A stretch of 64,000 bases of DNA from Rhodophyticola sp017644125 (GCF_042140125.1 NZ_CP159473.1); one strand, 5' to 3'; shown: positions 51,900 through 61,493, counted from the first letter of the stretch. Notes: generated by a model not told the origin, from the letters alone. Numbers and translations: made by a program.

Positions 51900-52829
51900 A
51901 TGCTCAAGATGACATTGACCGCCGCGATTATCGGCGCCACCGCATTGACCTCCACCGCGGCACTTGCCCAGGCCTCTGACTGGCGTGAAGAGGTTCCGGT
52001 TTTCAGGATCGGCATTCTGGGCGGCGAGAACGAGGCCGACCGCCTGCGTGAACATGCCTGCCAGCAGGCCTATCTGGAAGAGCGTCTCGGCGTTCCGGTC
52101 GAGCTTTATCCGGCATCCGACTACGCGGGCGTGATGCAGGGCCTTCTGGCCGGCCAGCTGGAATTCGCCGGCCTCGGCTCCTCGGGTTATGCGGGTATCT
52201 CCCTGCAGGATCCCGCCGCGGTCGAGCCGCTTTACACCACGATGCAGATCGACGGCTCGCTTGGCTATTACGCGGTGATGTATACTCGCGCCGACAGCGG
52301 CATCACCTCGCTTGAGGAGATGGAAGGCCACTCCCTTGCCTTTGCCGACCCCAACTCCACGTCCGGCTATCTGGTGCCGTCCTACGAACTGGCCGCCGAA
52401 GAGGGGCTCGTGCTGGAGGCGTTCTTCTCGGAAACGGGTTTCGGCGGTGGTCATGAACAGGCCGTCATCGCGGTTCTGAACGGGCAGTACGACGCCGGCG
52501 TGACCTGGACCTCGGGCGTGGGCGATATCAACGAAGGCTACAGCCGCGGCAACCTGCGCTCGATGGTGGACAAGGGCATGCTGGACATGTCCGAGATCCA
52601 GATCATCTGGCGGTCGAACCTGATCACCAATGGCCCCCGCGTGATCCGCTCCGACCTGCCGCAGGAACTGAAGGATCTGGTCATGGGCGCGATGATGCAG
52701 TTGCAGGTCGCAGATCGCGACTGCTTCGATGCGATCAATGACGGCGAGTCCATGGGCTACTGGCCGATCAACCATGAGTTCTACGAGCCGATCATCAACA
52801 TGCGTCGCGAGCTTCAGGGCGAGCGCTAG
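51900..52829 (+). CDS. phnD: Phosphonate ABC transporter binding protein
   Basis: A 309-residue periplasmic protein with a signal peptide ending STAALAQA. The PhnD fold is shown by FRIGILGGENEADRL, YPASDYAGVMQGLLAGQLEFAGLGSSGY, and the ligand loop FADPNSTSGYLVPSYEL (Ser-Thr-Ser in the anion-binding turn). It binds phosphonates and feeds PhnC/PhnE/PhnE. A strong terminator after it should keep its level above the membrane parts. Confidence 0.94.
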   Translation: MLKMTLTAAIIGATALTSTAALAQASDWREEVPVFRIGILGGENEADRLREHACQQAYLEERLGVPVELYPASDYAGVMQGLLAGQLEFAGLGSSGYAGISLQDPAAVEPLYTTMQIDGSLGYYAVMYTRADSGITSLEEMEGHSLAFADPNSTSGYLVPSYELAAEEGLVLEAFFSETGFGGGHEQAVIAVLNGQYDAGVTWTSGVGDINEGYSRGNLRSMVDKGMLDMSEIQIIWRSNLITNGPRVIRSDLPQELKDLVMGAMMQLQVADRDCFDAINDGESMGYWPINHEFYEPIINMRRELQGER

Positions 52830-52847
52830 GCGGCATCTGTCCATACC

Positions 52848-52877
52848 GGGGTCGGGCCAAGTGCCCGGCCCCGTTTT
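52848..52877 (+). terminator. Intrinsic terminator/attenuator after phnD
   Basis: A 10-bp GC-rich stem with one G-T pair (52848-52857 with 52863-52872) and a five-base loop is followed by GTTTT. It lies 18 bases after the phnD stop and probably allows partial read-through into phnC. Confidence 0.75.
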
Positions 52878-52951
52878 CGTATCTCGCCTGTGTGCCGATC
52901 GGACCGGGACGGTCACGGCGCAAGGTCCACTTCTTCAGGGGGCACCTTTAG

Positions 52952-53764
52952 ATGCTGAAGCTAGACAACCTGACCCGCCGGTTTGGCGATACCGCTGCCG
53001 TCGACCAGGTGAACCTTGAAATCGCCGAGGGCCAGATGGTCGGCATCATCGGCCGGTCGGGGGCCGGCAAGTCGACGCTCCTGCGCCTGCTGAATCGGCT
53101 GACGGACCCTTCGGAGGGGCAGATCCTGTTCGGGGACAGGGACATCGCGCAACTGAAGGGGCGCGATTTGCGCCAGTGGCGTTCGGACTGCGCGATGATC
53201 TTTCAGCAGTTCAATCTGGTGGGTCGCCTGGATGTGTTGACCAATGTGTTGACGGGCCGGCTTTTCGATCTGCCGGCCTGGCGGGCGCTGGCGCAGATCT
53301 ACACCCCGGCGGAGCGCGCATTCGCGGTTCAGGCGCTGGACCGGCTGACCATGGCGCATACCGCCTTGCAGCGGGCCGAGACGCTTTCGGGCGGTCAGCA
53401 GCAGCGTGTGGCCATCGCCCGCGCCCTTGCGCAGGAGCCGAAGATCCTGCTGGCCGATGAGCCGATCGCCTCCCTCGATCCGCTAAATGCGAAGATCGTG
53501 ATGGACGCGCTGCGCACCATCAACCAGCAAGATGGCATTACCGTCATCTGCAACCTCCATACGCTGGATACCGCCCGCGATTACTGCGACCGGATCATCG
53601 GCATGCAGGCCGGGCGGGTGGTGTTCGACGGCACGCCCGCGCAGCTCACGCAAGGCATGGCGCGGGAGATCTACGGGGCCGAGGCCGATCAGGCCTTCAA
53701 CGAGGCCGCGACCTCCACCAGTCTGGCGCCCGGTCCCCGACCGCGCGCCAAGGAAGCGGTGTGA
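52952..53764 (+). CDS. phnC: Phosphonate ABC transporter ATPase
   Basis: A 270-residue ATPase with Walker A GRSGAGKST, Q-loop FQQFNLVGRLDVLTNVLTGRL (typical of PhnC), signature LSGGQQQRVAIARA, Walker B ILLADEPIASLDP and switch His in CNLHTLD. It powers phosphonate import. Its stop overlaps a GTG start option of the first phnE. Confidence 0.94.
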   Translation: MLKLDNLTRRFGDTAAVDQVNLEIAEGQMVGIIGRSGAGKSTLLRLLNRLTDPSEGQILFGDRDIAQLKGRDLRQWRSDCAMIFQQFNLVGRLDVLTNVLTGRLFDLPAWRALAQIYTPAERAFAVQALDRLTMAHTALQRAETLSGGQQQRVAIARALAQEPKILLADEPIASLDPLNAKIVMDALRTINQQDGITVICNLHTLDTARDYCDRIIGMQAGRVVFDGTPAQLTQGMAREIYGAEADQAFNEAATSTSLAPGPRPRAKEAV

Positions 53765-53775
53765 GGGCCCCCGGG

Positions 53776-54684
53776 ATGAGCGATCAGACCGCAGACAGCT
53801 CCGTTGCACTCTTCGAACGGCACCGGGCCGAGCTGAAGGCCTCCAAACGCACCATGAACCTGATCATGCTGGCGGCCTTTCTGGTCTGCCTCGCGCTGTC
53901 GGTCTGGATCAGCCAGTTCTATCCCGAGCGTCTGGCCAACGGGATCCCGCGTATCTTCGAGTATTTCGGCACGATCATCCCGGATCTGCAATGGGGCAGC
54001 CTGCTGGAGGGCAGGACGGAGGAAGGCCGCGCTGTGCCGGGCTCCATCACCTACTGGTACACGGATTTCTGGCTCTATCTGGAGCTGATCTGGGAAACGA
54101 TCCTGATGGCCATCACGGCAACGCTGATCGGAACGGCGGTGGCCTTTGTCCTCAGCTTTCCGGCGGCGGCCAACCTCGCCCCCAACAGCTGGATCTACTG
54201 GGTGTCACGTCGCTTTCTCGAAATTTGCCGTGGCATCCCCGAGATCCTCTTGGCGCTTGTCTTCGTCTTCATGATCGGGATTGGCCCGCTTGCCGGGGTG
54301 ATCGCCATCGCGATCCATTCGGCCGGCGCATTGGGCAAGCTTTTCGCCGAGGTGAACGAGAACGCCTCGTCGCGCCCGGTGGAGGGGATCACGGCGGTCG
54401 GCGGCACATGGGTGCAGAAAATGCTCTACGGTGTGGTGCCGCAGGTCACGCCGAATTTCGTAAGCTACGCGCTGCTCCGGTTCGAGGTGAATGTCCGCGC
54501 CTCCTCCATTATCGGCTTCGTCGGCGCGGGCGGCATCGGTCAGGAACTCAACCGTGTGATCAGTTTCTATTCCGATGACCGGGTGCTGGCGGTCCTGATC
54601 CTCGTCGTGCTGACCGTCACGATCATCGATCTGCTGAGCGAGCGGCTGCGCCTTGGCTATATCGGGCGGGAGAATTTCGCATGA
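53776..54684 (+). CDS. phnE: Phosphonate ABC transporter permease 1
   Basis: A 302-residue permease of the PhnE family with six membrane segments and the coupling loop SSRPVEGITAVGGTWVQKMLYGVVPQ near residue 205, followed by RASSIIGFVGAGGIGQELN. ATG at 53776 is used; a GTG at 53761 that overlaps the phnC stop is possible. It overlaps the second permease by four bases. Confidence 0.92.
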   Translation: MSDQTADSSVALFERHRAELKASKRTMNLIMLAAFLVCLALSVWISQFYPERLANGIPRIFEYFGTIIPDLQWGSLLEGRTEEGRAVPGSITYWYTDFWLYLELIWETILMAITATLIGTAVAFVLSFPAAANLAPNSWIYWVSRRFLEICRGIPEILLALVFVFMIGIGPLAGVIAIAIHSAGALGKLFAEVNENASSRPVEGITAVGGTWVQKMLYGVVPQVTPNFVSYALLRFEVNVRASSIIGFVGAGGIGQELNRVISFYSDDRVLAVLILVVLTVTIIDLLSERLRLGYIGRENFA

Positions 54685-55538
54685 CCCTGGCGACCATCAC
54701 GGCGGTCTCCGATGCCGAGATCGCGGAAATCCGCACCCGGCACCCCGGCGTTTTCGATACACCCGGCACACTCGTCAGACGCTGGGCGCCCTGGGCGGTT
54801 GCCGTCCTCTACGTGTTCTGGTCGCTCTGGTACTTCGACATCGCGCGGTTCTTCGAGACGTCCGACCGTGTTCTGTCGCTTCTTCGGGCCTTCGTGGTCT
54901 GGGAGGACATGGCCAACTGGCAATATGCCAATATCTATCGCGGGATTGCCGAAACCTTGGCGATGGCCTTTCTGGGCACGCTTCTGGGCACGATCGGCGC
55001 CTTGTTCGTGGGGTTCATGGCCGCTCGCAACATCGTGACCTTCGCGCCGCTTCGGCAAGTGGTGCGACGGTTTCTAGACATTCTGCGCGGCATCGACCAG
55101 CTGGTCTGGGGCCTTGTCTTCGTGCGGGCCGTGGGGCTGGGGCCGCTTGCCGGCGTGCTGGCGATCTTCGTCAGTGACGTGGGCACCTTGTCCAAGCTCT
55201 ATTCGGAGGCGATCGAGAACATCGATCGCAAGCAGGTCGAGGGCGTGAAATCCACCGGGGCCGGGCCGCTTCAGGTCATCCGCTACGGCTACATTCCCCA
55301 GGTTCTGCCGGTATTCATCTCTCAGTCGCTCTATTTTCTGGAAAGCAACACGCGCTCGGCCACGATCCTCGGTATCGTCGGCGCGGGCGGGATCGGGATG
55401 ATCATCATCGAACGGTTCCGGGCGTCGCTCTACGATCAGGTCGCCTTCGTCGTTCTGAACGTGCTGATCCTTATCTTCGCCATCGACTGGTTGTCGAAAC
55501 GGGTGCGGGGCTGGGCCATCGGGACGCAAGAACGCTAG
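54681..55538 (+). CDS. phnE: Phosphonate ABC transporter permease 2
   Basis: A 285-residue PhnE-family permease with the coupling loop DRKQVEGVKSTGAGPLQVIRYGYIPQ and RSATILGIVGAGGIGMIIIE. Paired phnE genes are common in alphaproteobacteria and form a heterodimeric channel. The gene starts inside the stop of permease 1 (ATGA). Confidence 0.92.
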   Translation: MTLATITAVSDAEIAEIRTRHPGVFDTPGTLVRRWAPWAVAVLYVFWSLWYFDIARFFETSDRVLSLLRAFVVWEDMANWQYANIYRGIAETLAMAFLGTLLGTIGALFVGFMAARNIVTFAPLRQVVRRFLDILRGIDQLVWGLVFVRAVGLGPLAGVLAIFVSDVGTLSKLYSEAIENIDRKQVEGVKSTGAGPLQVIRYGYIPQVLPVFISQSLYFLESNTRSATILGIVGAGGIGMIIIERFRASLYDQVAFVVLNVLILIFAIDWLSKRVRGWAIGTQER

Positions 55539-55634
55539 ATCTTCCGCCGCTCTGACGCGGTCGCCCCGACCGCAGAACTTGCGCCTGCCCATAGTTGCAT
55601 GCTCAATCATCCCCGATCCGAGGGGGAGGAGAGC

Positions 55635-57149
55635 ATGAACACGGCCCATTGGTTGTTGCGAACCGCTGGTGTGGCGGGTGACCGCCCGGCCTTGATGCGG
55701 GGCGCGAAGCCGGTGGCGAGCTATGCCGAGTTTGCCGCGCGCGCCGGGGCTCTGGCCCGCGCGCTTGCCGATGGCGGGCTGATGCCGGGGGACCGCATCG
55801 TTATTTTCATGACCAATTGCCCGGACTACCTGATCGTCTGCTACGGTGTCTGGATCGCCGGTGGCGCCGTCGTGCCGATCAACGCAAAGCTGCATGCGAA
55901 GGAGGCCGCGTGGATCCTGAAGGACAGCAGCGCGCAAAGCGTTTTTGTGACCCCGGATCTGGCGGAGGCTCTTGCCGCCGAAACGGATACCGACCTGATC
56001 GACATCTCTGGCAGCCGCTTTGCGCGCATGACTTCGGGCGGCCGGCTGCCGCCCGTCAGCCGGAGTTCGGACGATCTGGCATGGCTGTTCTACACTTCGG
56101 GCACGACCGGCAAGCCCAAGGGTGTACGGATAACCCACGGGATGCTGGCCGCGACCTCGCTCTGCTACCCCGTCGATGTCGATCCGGTCAGCCCGGAAGA
56201 CGCTGCGTATTACGCGGCCCCGATGAGCCATGGGGCGGGCTTGTACGCCCTGATCCACGTGCGCATGGGCGCGCGGCATATCTGCCCCGTCGGCGGCGGG
56301 TTCGACCCGGCGGAGCTGCTGGAGCTTTCGGAACGTTTCGGCCCGACCTCGATGTTTCTGGCGCCGACCATGGTGCGCCGTCTGACGGATGCCGCCAAGG
56401 CCGCGGGTCGAGACGGCCGCGGGATCAAGACCATCGTTTATGGCGGCGGCCCGATGTATCTGGCCGATATCGAAGAGGCGGTAGACTGGTTCGGCCCCAA
56501 ATTCGTTCAGATCTATGGGCAGGGCGAGTGCCCGATGGCCATTTCCGCCCTGTCGCGCGGGGATGTCGCGGATCGGGCGCACCCGAACTGGCGGGCGCGG
56601 CTGGCCTCGGTCGGGCGGGCCCAGTCCATGGTGGAAATCGCCATCGGGGATGACGCCGGCATGCCCTTGCCCCATGGAACCGCTGGCGAGATCATGGTGC
56701 GCGGCGCGCCTGTGATGCCCGGATACTGGAATGACCCCGACGCGACCGCGAAGACCCTGAAAGACGGCTGGCTGATGACCGGCGATATCGGGCAGTTGGA
56801 CGCCGACGGTTACCTGACATTGCAGGACCGGTCGAAGGATGTGATCATTTCCGGCGGCAGCAACATCTACCCCCGCGAGATCGAGGAGGTGCTTTTGCAG
56901 CATCCGTCGGTGCATGAGGTTTCGGTTGTCGGGCGTGCCTCTCCGGAGTGGGGGGAGGAGGTGGTCGCCTTCGTGGTCAGCGCGCCGGGTGACGAGATGG
57001 ACCCGGCCGTGCTGGAGGCCCATTGCATCGAGCATATCGCCCGGTTCAAGCGCCCGAAACGCTATATCTCGATGCCGGACCTGCCCAAGAACAACTATGG
57101 GAAGATACTCAAGACCGAACTGCGCAGATTTCTGGAGGAGGAGAGATGA
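55635..57149 (+). CDS. AMP-binding acyl-CoA ligase-like enzyme
   Basis: A 504-residue adenylate-forming enzyme. Motifs are FYTSGTTGKPKGVR (P-loop-like A3), GQGE in the adenine region (A5), GYWNDPDATAKTLKDGWLMTGD (A7), KDVIISGGSNIYPREIE (hinge, A8) and KNNYGKILKTELRR with the catalytic Lys (A10). It activates a carboxylic acid to the acyl-AMP and then a CoA thioester. ATG at 55635 is preceded by GGAGGAG. It follows the phosphonate transporter on the same strand, so its acid substrate may come from a phosphonate; that is inference. Confidence 0.88.
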   Translation: MNTAHWLLRTAGVAGDRPALMRGAKPVASYAEFAARAGALARALADGGLMPGDRIVIFMTNCPDYLIVCYGVWIAGGAVVPINAKLHAKEAAWILKDSSAQSVFVTPDLAEALAAETDTDLIDISGSRFARMTSGGRLPPVSRSSDDLAWLFYTSGTTGKPKGVRITHGMLAATSLCYPVDVDPVSPEDAAYYAAPMSHGAGLYALIHVRMGARHICPVGGGFDPAELLELSERFGPTSMFLAPTMVRRLTDAAKAAGRDGRGIKTIVYGGGPMYLADIEEAVDWFGPKFVQIYGQGECPMAISALSRGDVADRAHPNWRARLASVGRAQSMVEIAIGDDAGMPLPHGTAGEIMVRGAPVMPGYWNDPDATAKTLKDGWLMTGDIGQLDADGYLTLQDRSKDVIISGGSNIYPREIEEVLLQHPSVHEVSVVGRASPEWGEEVVAFVVSAPGDEMDPAVLEAHCIEHIARFKRPKRYISMPDLPKNNYGKILKTELRRFLEEER

Positions 57150-57949
57150 CCGATCTGAGAGGGAAGACCGCGCTGGTCAGCGGCTCGGTTCAGGGTATTG
57201 GGCTGGCGATTGCCGAGGCGCTGGCCGGCGCCGGCGCCCGGATCGCGGTTCACGGGCTGGCGGGCGATGCGCAGATCCATGAGGTTTGCGAGCATCTGCG
57301 CAAGCTTGGCGCGCCGCAGGCGGAGTTTTTCAACGGGGATCTGCGCCACCCCGACCGCATCGTGGAGTTGATGGAGGCGGTGGAGGCATGGGGCGGCGCG
57401 GATATTCTGGTGAACAACGCAGGGATCCAGCATACAGCACCCCTGACCCGGATGCCGCGCGAGGCATGGGAGGCAATCCTTGCCGTCAACCTTTCCGCCG
57501 CGTTTCACACGATGCAGGCGGCCCTGCCGGGCATGGCGGAGCGCGGCTATGGCCGGGTCATCAACATCGCCTCCGTTCACGGGCTGGTCGCCTCGACGGA
57601 AAAGGCGCCCTATGTGGCGGCGAAATTCGGGCTTGTGGGGCTCAGCCGCGTCGCGGCCCTCGAATATGCGACGGCGGGTTCCCGGGCATCGGGCGGGGTG
57701 ACGGTCAATTGCATCTGCCCCGGCTGGACCGAGACCGCGATCATCGCGCCGCAGATCGAAGCGCGGGCCAAAGCGCATGGCGATGACCGTGACGCGGCGA
57801 TCGCCGATCTTCTGGCAGAAAAGCAACCGACACTCAGGATGTCAGATCCGGCTGAAATCGGGGCGCTGGCGCTGTGGCTCTGCGCGCCGGTCGCCCATAA
57901 CATCACGGGGACCTCAATTCCGGTGGATGGTGGCTGGACCGCGCAATAG
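57146..57949 (+). CDS. SDR oxidoreductase, 3-hydroxybutyrate dehydrogenase-like
   Basis: A 267-residue classical SDR with cofactor motif SGSVQGIG, NNAGIQHTAPL and active-site YVAAK. CPGWTETAIIAPQIEARAKAHG resembles the substrate loop of D-3-hydroxybutyrate dehydrogenases. The start overlaps the ligase stop (ATGA), so the two enzymes probably act in one pathway. In-frame sequence upstream to 57023 is inside the ligase gene. Confidence 0.88.
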   Translation: MTDLRGKTALVSGSVQGIGLAIAEALAGAGARIAVHGLAGDAQIHEVCEHLRKLGAPQAEFFNGDLRHPDRIVELMEAVEAWGGADILVNNAGIQHTAPLTRMPREAWEAILAVNLSAAFHTMQAALPGMAERGYGRVINIASVHGLVASTEKAPYVAAKFGLVGLSRVAALEYATAGSRASGGVTVNCICPGWTETAIIAPQIEARAKAHGDDRDAAIADLLAEKQPTLRMSDPAEIGALALWLCAPVAHNITGTSIPVDGGWTAQ

Positions 57950-57952
57950 CGG

Positions 57953-59044
57953 CTACCCGGTGCCAACGCGCTCCTGGGTGACCGACATGGATTTCACGAT
58001 GGCATGCAGCGCCAGCCCGGGTTTCAGGCCAAGCGCGCGGACAGATCGTTTGGTCACCCGCGCGACCAGAGCCTGACCCTGATGATCCAACCTGACCAAC
58101 GCGCCCGAGCCGGGCCCTGCCGCGATACCCAGAACCGTCGCGGGAAGGACATTCAGCGCACTGATCCCCTGCGGTAACTCGCGCATCAACATCACGTCGC
58201 GGGCATCCAGCCTCAGCCGCAGCCGGTCGCCAACCGCGCCGACACGCCCCGGCACCCAGATCGGATGCTGACCGATGCGCGCTTCCGTCAGACCGTCCCG
58301 GTCATCATATCCGGCGACCATAACATGCAGGATCGCCCCGGCCACATCCCGGCTGATCTGGTCGCCGGTCTCGCCGCCCGCGAACACATCCGCCGCCGGG
58401 CCGATTGCGCGCATCTGCCCCTTTTCCATCAGGATGACGGTATCTGCGAGGCGGGCAACCTCGCTCACATCATGACTGACATAGAGGATCGGAACTCCGA
58501 CCTGATCGCGAAGCCGTTCGAAATAGGGCAGAAGCTCCGCTTTTCTTCTTGTGTCGAGGGCCGAAAGCGGCTCGTCCATCAACAGAAGGTCCGGCGCCGA
58601 CAGTAACGCGCGGCCAAGGGCGACCCGCTGGCCTTCGCCTCCGGACAGTGTGGCGGGACGTCGCTTCAGCAGATCGCCAAGGCCAAGCAGAGCGACCAGA
58701 GGGTCGAACCCGAGAGGCAGGGCGTGGCCCTTTGCGCGGGCCTCGCCATAGCGCAGATTGGCGGCAACGGTCATATGCGGGAACAGGCGGGGTTCCTGAA
58801 AGACATACCCGATGCGGCGATCCGCCGTGGCCACGCTGATACCTGCTCCGGTGTCCAGCAGAAGGCGTTCGCCGATCTGGAGCCGACCCTGATCGGGATG
58901 CAGCAAACCGGCGACTGCGCGCAGTACGCTTGTCTTACCCGCACCTGAGGGGCCGAAGATGGCCGTCAGCCCGCCCTCCAACGTGCAATCGATGGAAAGC
59001 TCCATATCCGGAAACCTATGATGCAGGCTCAACAGGATGCTCAT
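57953..59044 (-). CDS. modC: Molybdate ABC transporter ATPase
   Basis: A 363-residue ModC with Walker A GPSGAGKTS, Q-loop in VFQEPRLFPHMTV, signature LSGGEGQRVALGRA, Walker B LLLMDEPLSALD and switch His in YVSHDVSEV. A C-terminal molybdate-binding TOBE/MopII-like domain starts near residue 285 (PQGISALNVLPATVLGI). The start at 59044 overlaps the modB stop. It would energise molybdate or tungstate uptake. Confidence 0.94.
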   Translation of the reverse strand: MSILLSLHHRFPDMELSIDCTLEGGLTAIFGPSGAGKTSVLRAVAGLLHPDQGRLQIGERLLLDTGAGISVATADRRIGYVFQEPRLFPHMTVAANLRYGEARAKGHALPLGFDPLVALLGLGDLLKRRPATLSGGEGQRVALGRALLSAPDLLLMDEPLSALDTRRKAELLPYFERLRDQVGVPILYVSHDVSEVARLADTVILMEKGQMRAIGPAADVFAGGETGDQISRDVAGAILHVMVAGYDDRDGLTEARIGQHPIWVPGRVGAVGDRLRLRLDARDVMLMRELPQGISALNVLPATVLGIAAGPGSGALVRLDHQGQALVARVTKRSVRALGLKPGLALHAIVKSMSVTQERVGTG

Positions 59045-59739
59045 GACCCGCGCACCCGTTTCGCCATGTTGCGCGCCAGCCATTCCGAAGCGACGAGAGC
59101 TGCCGCCGACAGGGCGATGGACATCACGATCAGCCGCAGCGCCGCGTTCTCCTGCCCCGGAACCTGCAGCAGGCTGTAGATTGCCGTGGGGATTGTCTGG
59201 GTCTGGCCGGGGATGTTGGAGACGAAAGTGATCGTCGCACCAAATTCACCCAACGCTTTTGCGAAGCCCAACACGGTGCCGGCCAGTATGCCCGGCAGCA
59301 TCAGGGGCAGGGTAACGGTTGCAAAGATGCGCAGACGGGAGGCTCCAAGCGTGGCAGCGGCCTCTTCCAGCTTCGGGTCCACCGCTTCAAGCGCCAGACG
59401 GATCGCGCGAACCATCAATGGGAATGCCATGATCGCACAGGCCAACGCCGCCCCGGTCCAGCGGAAGGCGAAGGTCAGGCCAAGGGTAGTCTCGAAAAAG
59501 CGCCCCAAAGCCCCTTGGCTGCCAAACAGGACCAGAAGAAGGTATCCGGTGACCACAGGCGGCAGCACCAGCGGCAGATGAACCGCGATGTTCAGCACCT
59601 CGCGCCCCCAGAACCGGCCCCGGGCCAGTGCGATCGCCGCAAGGATGCCGAACGGCAGGCTTGCGAGCGTTGCCCAGATTGCAACCTTTAGCGACAGGTT
59701 CACAACCTGCCATTCCGCCGGGCCAAGCCCAAGCGTCAT
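59041..59739 (-). CDS. modB: Molybdate ABC transporter permease
   Basis: A 232-residue permease with five to six membrane segments. LPLVLPPVVTGYLLLVLFG and the coupling loop EEAAATLGASRLRIFATVTLP are typical of ModB, as is GFAKALGEFGATITFVSNIPG. It overlaps modA and modC by four bases each, forming a tight operon. Confidence 0.95.
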   Translation of the reverse strand: MTLGLGPAEWQVVNLSLKVAIWATLASLPFGILAAIALARGRFWGREVLNIAVHLPLVLPPVVTGYLLLVLFGSQGALGRFFETTLGLTFAFRWTGAALACAIMAFPLMVRAIRLALEAVDPKLEEAAATLGASRLRIFATVTLPLMLPGILAGTVLGFAKALGEFGATITFVSNIPGQTQTIPTAIYSLLQVPGQENAALRLIVMSIALSAAALVASEWLARNMAKRVRGS

Positions 59740-60545
59740 TCCGGCACCTCGAAGCCGTGGGATCGAAAGACCGCCATGGCCTGGGACGAGGTGAGAAATG
59801 CCAGAAACGCAGCCGCTTCCGGGTGCGTGGTCGCCGTTGTCAGAGCGGCGGGATAACGGATCGGGTCATGCAGCGTCTCGGGGATCAGCACCTCGATGGC
59901 GACGCCGGGCTCTGCCAGGGCGTCGGTGCGGTAAACAATTGCGCGTGCGACCTCGCCACGCGCGGCAAGGGCGAGGGCGATGCGCACATTGTCGGTCTGG
60001 ACAATCCGGGGCATAAACTCTTCAAGCGCATCCGCAGCCTCCAGCGCCTGACGCGCGTATATCCCGGAAGGGACAGACTCCAGAAACCCGGTCGCAATCC
60101 AGGCATCTCTTGGCAGCGCGGCCAGTGCGGCGGCAAGATCGTCGACTGGATGAACGGCATCCGCTGGCCCTGCGAGGACCAGCCGGTTGGAAAGCAGTGC
60201 GACAGTCCGTGAGGGGTCGGTGATGCCGCGTTCGGCCAGGTGTTCGATCCAGGCCATGTTGGCGGACAGGAACACATCCGCCGGCGCTCCTGCCTCGATC
60301 TGCCGGGCGAGGGCGGAACTGCCGGCATAGGAAACCGAAAGAGGCGCGCCGGTCCAAATGGCTCCCACATCGTCCAGCGCTTCGCGCAGGCTGGCGGCTG
60401 CGAAGATCAGGATATTGTCGGCGCGCGCCTGGCCTGCCCAGACAAGGGGCGCAACGGTCATGCAAAGGGCTGTCAGAGCAGTCAGAAGACAGCTCGCAAA
60501 AGCTCTGGAATGCCGGCGGCTGGAGGGTTCGGATCTTGCACTCAT
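59736..60545 (-). CDS. modA: Periplasmic molybdate-binding protein
   Basis: A 269-residue ModA with a signal peptide ending AGQARA. Anion-binding segments include FAAASLREALDDVG (Ser in the first loop), YAGSSALARQIEAGAPADVFLSAN and the C-terminal YPAALTTATTHPEAAAFLAFL. It binds molybdate or tungstate. It is the first gene of modABC and divergent from the S49 peptidase gene. Confidence 0.93.
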   Translation of the reverse strand: MSARSEPSSRRHSRAFASCLLTALTALCMTVAPLVWAGQARADNILIFAAASLREALDDVGAIWTGAPLSVSYAGSSALARQIEAGAPADVFLSANMAWIEHLAERGITDPSRTVALLSNRLVLAGPADAVHPVDDLAAALAALPRDAWIATGFLESVPSGIYARQALEAADALEEFMPRIVQTDNVRIALALAARGEVARAIVYRTDALAEPGVAIEVLIPETLHDPIRYPAALTTATTHPEAAAFLAFLTSSQAMAVFRSHGFEVPE

Positions 60546-60689
60546 CGGCGCAATTGCGCGTCAGTTTCGAGCCAAAGTCCAGCGCCGATGACGGTTTTTC
60601 CGGCCCTGCTGCCACATGACGGGCACATAGACCCTATTTCTTGGGGCTGTGCCTTGTTCGGACCCGACCTGCAGGCTACATGCCGTCCC

Positions 60690-61490
60690 ATGAAACGCTT
60701 CATACCATTCATGAAAAACGACCCTCTTGTGGCGATCGTACGCCTTCATGGCGTGATCACCGGAGCGGGCCGGGGGCCGGTTCTGAGTGATGCAGCGATG
60801 GGTCCGATCCTCGAAAAGGCTTTCGCCCGGGGCAAACCTTCGGCGGTGGCGCTGTCGATCAACTCGCCGGGCGGGTCGGCGGTGCAATCCTCGTTGATCG
60901 CGGCCCGCATCAAACGACTTTCCGAGGAAAAAGACGTGCCCGTCCACGCGTTTGTGGAAGATGTCGCGGCATCGGGCGGGTATTGGCTCGCCTGCGCGGC
61001 CGAGAAGATCTGGATTGATGCAAGCTCCATCGTCGGATCGATAGGGGTGATTTCGGCCAGCTTCGGGCTGCATGAATTCATCGGGCGCTTCGGGATCGAA
61101 CGGCGGGTTCATACCGCGGGCAAGGACAAATCCATGCTCGATCCGTTTCGCCCGGAGCGGGAGGAGGACGTGGCGCGCCTGCGGGCCATCCAGGAGCAGA
61201 TCCACGAGGCCTTCATCGCCCATGTCAAGGACAGCCGCGGCGCGCGGATCGGCGAGGGCGAAGACCTTTTCACGGGTGAATTCTGGGTTGGCCGCAAAGC
61301 GGTCGATCTGGGGCTTGCCGATGGTCTGAGCCATTTGCGGCCGAAGATGAAGGAGATCTACGGCGGCAAGACCCGGTTTGCCGTGTACGGGCCCAGGCGC
61401 GGCCTTCTTCAGCGCTTTGGGGTCCAGATCGTGGAAGAAGCGGCGGGCGCCCTCGATACCCGCGCGGCCTATGCGCGATACGGTCTGTAA
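60690..61490 (+). CDS. S49-family (SppA/SohB-like) serine peptidase
   Basis: A 266-residue peptidase. The start at 60690 gives MKRFIPFMKNDPLVAIVRLHGVI; the frame runs on upstream only as a shadow of modA. The nucleophile Ser is in VEDVAASGGYWLA and the general-base Lys in TAGKDKSMLDPF, with SINSPGGSAVQSS forming the oxyanion region. No clear signal or transmembrane helix is seen. It may cleave signal peptides or membrane-protein fragments. A small zinc-ribbon gene follows after three bases. Confidence 0.9.
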   Translation: MKRFIPFMKNDPLVAIVRLHGVITGAGRGPVLSDAAMGPILEKAFARGKPSAVALSINSPGGSAVQSSLIAARIKRLSEEKDVPVHAFVEDVAASGGYWLACAAEKIWIDASSIVGSIGVISASFGLHEFIGRFGIERRVHTAGKDKSMLDPFRPEREEDVARLRAIQEQIHEAFIAHVKDSRGARIGEGEDLFTGEFWVGRKAVDLGLADGLSHLRPKMKEIYGGKTRFAVYGPRRGLLQRFGVQIVEEAAGALDTRAAYARYGL

Positions 61491-61493
61491 CCC

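Noticed and set aside
55074..57035. 653-residue minus-strand frame opposite the CoA ligase
   Set aside because: The ligase motifs on the plus strand are complete; the opposite frame is composition-driven.
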